Origin: Paraglomus occultum
Taxonomy: Eukaryota > Glomeromycota > Glomeromycetes > Paraglomerales > Paraglomeraceae
Direction: 5' to 3'
Length of the DNA: 10,521 nucleotides
Assembly: GCA_910592205.1 (NCBI GenBank)
Contig: CAJVPJ010001318.1
Span: 1 to 10,521 of the forward strand
The position numbers and the translations under genes were made by a program. Positions 8,628-10,521 of the stretch are shown piece after piece. Under the pieces are notes generated by a model. It ran no database searches. It worked only from the letters and a program-made list of their open reading frames with translations, and had not been told where the DNA came from. How positions within the stretch are numbered: the first letter of the stretch is position 1; every line of letters starts with the position of its first letter.

Positions 8628-8741
8628 ATGTCAAAAGAACTTTCAGTGTCAGCTTCCGTTGAGCCAAAATTATGTTCAGGGAGGCCAAAAAATGGGGCAT
8701 CCTGCAACAAAACCAGACAAAGTGAACATCCTATTATGTGA
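8628..8741 (+). CDS. Short coding-like ORF of unknown function
   Basis: Thirty-seven codons from an ATG at 8628 (MSKELSVSASVEPK...) contain LCSGRPKNGASCNK, reminiscent of a basic AT-hook-like GRP core, and stop at 8739-8741. The end overlaps copy 1 of the 41-bp direct repeat. A splice donor-like GTGATG begins at 8738, so this might be a 5' exon, but no following exon could be chosen with confidence. It may equally be a transposon fragment. Confidence 0.2.
   Translation: MSKELSVSASVEPKLCSGRPKNGASCNKTRQSEHPIM
8694..8734. repeat. 41-bp direct repeat, copy 1
   Basis: It matches 8911-8951 at 38 of 41 positions. Both copies start with GGGGCA and share CTGCAACAAAACCAGACAAA. The similarity resumes downstream (TGTGATGTG at 8737-8745 and 8967-8975) after a gap of about 15 bases present only in copy 2. 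Confidence 0.85.
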
Positions 8742-8953
8742 TGTGGGGCAGAGAACATTACAAATCAGCTACTCCTGAACAAGAAAAAGAAATTAATGAA
8801 GCTCTTTCTTCAAATAAAGATGGTATTGTTATTGAAAAGAGTAAAGTGATTGCTAAACTATGTAATGACAAATTTCCTGGTTATGCAATTATTCTTACAA
8901 AAGAACATTTGGGGCAGACTGCAACAAAACCAGACAAAGTGAACATTCTATAA
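8741..8953 (+). CDS. Small lysine/glutamate-rich ORF of unknown function
   Basis: Seventy residues from an ATG at 8741. The middle (ATPEQEKEINEALSSNKDG, then IVIEKSKVIAKLCNDKFPGY) has the charged, helix-like composition of real protein rather than random AT-rich DNA. The last twelve residues (TATKPDKVNIL) come from copy 2 of the 41-bp repeat. The frame is closed upstream by a TGA inside copy 1. I do not recognise the family. It could be an exon or a fragment of a mobile-element protein; as a free-standing gene it is doubtful. Confidence 0.3.
   Translation: MWGREHYKSATPEQEKEINEALSSNKDGIVIEKSKVIAKLCNDKFPGYAIILTKEHLGQTATKPDKVNIL
8911..8951. repeat. 41-bp direct repeat, copy 2
   Basis: Second copy, 217 bp downstream of the first, with three differences. 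It forms the 3' end of the small ORF at 8741-8953. See copy 1 for the extent of similarity. Confidence 0.85.
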
Positions 8954-8998
8954 ATGAGGGACTGATTGTGATGTGACTGCAAAATTGATCGGGGTGAC

Positions 8999-9076
8999 AT
9001 GATGTTTTGCCTTGTTGATTTTAATGCTCACTTTATCACACCAAAATGGGATGATTATAAACCAAAACAGGGTTAA
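8999..9076 (+). CDS. Short coding-like segment of unknown function
   Basis: Twenty-five codons (MMFCLVDFNAHF, then ITPKWDDYKPKQG) run to a TAA at 9074-9076. The composition is protein-like, and the segment lies between two other coding-like segments in the same orientation. It is too short to call on its own. It may be a fragment of the same decayed or spliced gene. Confidence 0.15.
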   Translation: MMFCLVDFNAHFITPKWDDYKPKQG

Positions 9077-9094
9077 TATATATAGGATTACCTC

Positions 9095-9102
9095 TATATA
9101 AA
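9095..9102 (+). promoter_or_regulatory. TATA-like site before the basic small ORF
   Basis: TATATAAA lies 8 bp before the ATG at 9111 and 35 bp before the ATG at 9138. If it is a true TATA box, transcription would start near or after the first ATG, which favours the ATG at 9138 as the start. Confidence 0.3.
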
Positions 9103-9110
9103 ATTATAAT

Positions 9111-9371
9111 ATGAAACTGATATACATTAAATCTACTATGGAACCCAAAAATTACAGCACTATTAGAAGCATTTTAAAGAAAGAGCAAGGAGAAAAAATT
9201 GCACCTTATGTCTTTAAAATTAATAATACCCAAACTCTTCAGGAATATCTAGATCAAGAAAAAATTACTTATGAAATTTATCAAGAGGAACGGAAAATCA
9301 TAACTACTAAACGAGCATTAACACCAACGCATGATAAACCAAGAAAGAAACGAAAACTTGAAGAAAGGTGA
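9111..9371 (+). CDS. Small basic protein with nuclear-signal-like tail, unknown function
   Basis: Eighty-six codons from 9111, or 77 from the second ATG at 9138 (MEPKNYSTIRSILKK...), which I prefer because of the TATA-like site just upstream. The protein is rich in Lys, Glu, Ile and Tyr (TLQEYLDQEKITYEIYQEER near 42-61) and ends in a strongly basic stretch KPRKKRK (76-82 from the first ATG), a classical nuclear-localisation type. There are no membrane segment, signal peptide or known catalytic motifs. The composition argues for a real protein, possibly the product or remnant of a mobile element, since it lies 3' of other short coding-like fragments and a duplicated segment. Family not recognised. 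Confidence 0.4.
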   Translation: MKLIYIKSTMEPKNYSTIRSILKKEQGEKIAPYVFKINNTQTLQEYLDQEKITYEIYQEERKIITTKRALTPTHDKPRKKRKLEER

Positions 9372-9683
9372 AGGAAAGCAGGTTAACGTAAAAGGCCTCC
9401 ACTGATCGAACGACCTATAATAATAAACGAAAAATCGTTCTTTATAGTCATGATAAAAAACTGCTTAAACGCATCCGTTGAGCTTTGACACATTAAAATT
9501 AAAAATGTCAAACAACGTAAAAATATTTCAATTTTTTTCGTAAGCATAAATTTTATTATTTCAATTATTGAATGCGCAAATACAAATAATCGTAAAGCAC
9601 TAGAGTGATTGCATGGGAGGAAAATACTCGGACCCAAAGCCGTTAATGAGTATAACCTATTCTTTGGTCACTCCGGTGCAAAT
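9372..9683. other. AT-rich spacer, nothing recognised
   Basis: No convincing coding frame: the 84-codon minus-strand frame at 9637-9383 is hydrophobic and low in complexity, as expected from T-rich DNA read in reverse. No repeat or RNA gene was seen. Confidence 0.4.
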
Positions 9684-9962
9684 TTAAATTTTATTATCTC
9701 CTTTACTATTACTATTATTAATAACATCATCACTATCGTCTATTTCTTTACATTTATCGTCTCCATCTGAGTGGTACTTTTCTTCGTCGATCCAACGTTG
9801 GATTGCCTCAATGGTCTTTTTCCGCGGAGTTGTTCTTCGAAGATAAAAATTTCGTATCGTAGAAGCCGCAACAGCTTTTTCTTTAAGTAATTTATAAATT
9901 TCGAACGCCATTTTGTTAAATAAAAATTTTAATTCTTTTGTCATATGATCGTTTAAAATCAT
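9684..9962 (-). CDS. Small helix-turn-helix-like protein with acidic tail, possibly frameshifted
   Basis: Ninety-two codons from the ATG at 9962. Residues 19-59 (FEIYKLLKEKAVAAS, then TIRNFYLRRTTPRKKTIEAI) resemble a Cro/C1-type HTH: a helix, a tight turn, then STIRNFY as recognition-helix-like sequence and TIEAIQRW as closing helix. The tail (60-92) is rich in Asp, Ser and Asn. Similar HTH-like arrangements with TIxxIxxW occur, as I recall, in expanded fungal protein families. Upstream on the same strand another frame (10101-9916) reads coding-like sequence (LSANNTDSPEVETLWNDF) and overlaps this ORF by about 47 bp. A one-base indel in the T-rich run near 9920-9930 would join the two, so the listed start may be artificial and the gene broken. 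Confidence 0.4.
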   Translation of the reverse strand: MILNDHMTKELKFLFNKMAFEIYKLLKEKAVAASTIRNFYLRRTTPRKKTIEAIQRWIDEEKYHSDGDDKCKEIDDSDDVINNSNSKGDNKI

Positions 9963-10101
9963 TCCACAGCGTTTCGACTTCTGGCGAGTCGGTGTTGTTT
10001 GCTGACAGTTTTGTTATCAGTCGCAAATTTCTTGACTTTCCAGTCTTATATATTACGCCAGTACGATTGAATTGGCTAATACAGATTAACCAATTTACCA
10101 A

Positions 10102-10360
10102 TAAACCAAGAACGAAGCCGGTTCATGCTCCGTTGAAAAATTCGTTTGTGAATGTAAACATTTTTTGCAAAGCGTTGTTTATAAAATTGTTTGATGTCTT
10201 GTTTGTGCGTTATGGTTGGCTTTGTGAAAGTAAGCGACTCTAGTGCTGAAATAAAATCTTGTGATGATGCTTAAATAGACAAATGCGCGTTGCTGTGCAT
10301 CAACTATCATTGGTCACTCTAAATACAATGGACAATTGCAGCATTGTTGAAAGATTTTCG
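10102..10360. other. Spacer, nothing recognised
   Basis: A plus-strand frame of 101 codons at 9938-10243 runs antisense to the HTH-like ORF and then through this stretch, without a recognisable motif. I treat it as chance. No RNA gene or repeat was seen. Confidence 0.35.
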
Positions 10361-10365
10361 TAATA

Positions 10366-10449
10366 CAGTCAACCTCCCTTATAGTCACACAGTCGGGACC
10401 GGATAAAACCTGTGACTGTATGGGGGGGTGACTGTATAGGAGGGAGACT
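10366..10449. mobile_element. ~84-bp near-palindromic MITE, pogo/Tigger-like ends
   Basis: The element begins TA|CAGTCAACCTCCC and ends AGGAGGGAGACT|TA, giving imperfect terminal inverted repeats flanked by TA, the target duplicated by Tc1/mariner and pogo elements. Inside, the unit GTGACT.TA..GGxGG occurs once inverted (10373-10388) and twice direct (10412-10427 and 10429-10447). Related subterminal repeats around GTCGGGACCGG (10392-10402) are, from memory, typical of pogo-like termini. No coding capacity. It could instead be just one end of a larger element continuing past the window edge. Confidence 0.55.
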
Positions 10450-10463
10450 TACATTAGTCATGT

Positions 10464-10511
10464 GACCTATATTATTATAATTCTATTATTTTATTATTAT
10501 TTAAAAAATCA
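10464..10511. repeat. AT-rich low-complexity tract
   Basis: Imperfect ATT/TATT repeats run from just past the MITE-like element nearly to the window edge; no other feature was seen. Confidence 0.5.
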
Positions 10512-10521
10512 ACGACATTAA

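Noticed and set aside
8564-8758. Minus-strand ORF of 64 codons
   Set aside because: It is antisense to the more protein-like segment at 8628-8741, with no motif.
9938-10243. Plus-strand ORF of 101 codons
   Set aside because: It overlaps the HTH-like coding sequence in antisense and has no recognisable domain; a small chance of a real gene remains.
1-10521. CRISPR array, phage or viral genes, defence islands
   Set aside because: No spaced direct repeats and no phage, viral or bacterial operon features; the introns indicate a eukaryotic chromosome.

Overview
The window looks like a piece of a nuclear eukaryotic genome. Both confidently modelled genes have several short GT-AG introns (70-302 bp), poly(A) signals and AT-rich flanks, and there are no bacterial operons or ribosome binding sites. 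Small introns, a Nab2-type protein with seven CCCH fingers, Tc1/mariner-type and pogo-like transposon debris, and a small HTH-like protein ending in an acidic tail together suggest a fungus. An early-diverging lineage such as the arbuscular mycorrhizal fungi is my best guess, but this is inference and no marker gene fixes it.

Layout. Positions 1-1150 hold the decayed remains of DDE transposases: one minus-strand copy that lost the middle of its catalytic domain (about 182-691), and a more decayed second fragment (1083-1150). A plus-strand gene of eight exons (1782-4262) encodes a 542-residue nuclear poly(A)-RNA-binding protein of the Nab2/ZC3H14 family. It is followed by about 1 kb of non-coding DNA with two poly(A) signals, one for each of two convergent genes. 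On the minus strand, three exons (6275-5391) encode a 241-residue protein with the fold of the COG1926 phosphoribosyltransferases, but with altered active-site motifs. Both gene models keep one open frame across every splice junction, and the splices rebuild conserved motifs, which is the strongest evidence here.

Positions 6414-8627 carry no gene I can name. One plus-strand frame between about 6478 and 7770 is unusually poor in stops and may be a decayed gene. Further right are short palindromes. From 8628 to 9371 there is a cluster of small lysine-rich open frames around a duplicated ~41-bp segment. At 9684-9962 on the minus strand there is a small helix-turn-helix-like ORF, possibly frameshifted relative to upstream coding sequence. 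At 10366-10449 there is an ~84-bp near-palindromic element resembling a pogo-like MITE.

The two intact genes are unrelated housekeeping-type loci (mRNA 3'-end/poly(A) handling and a PRTase-like protein) placed tail to tail among transposon remains. I see no clear new multi-gene system. The observations most worth checking are the PRTase with its rewritten active site, the stop-poor region, the duplicated segment around 8.7-8.95 kb and the transposon relics.
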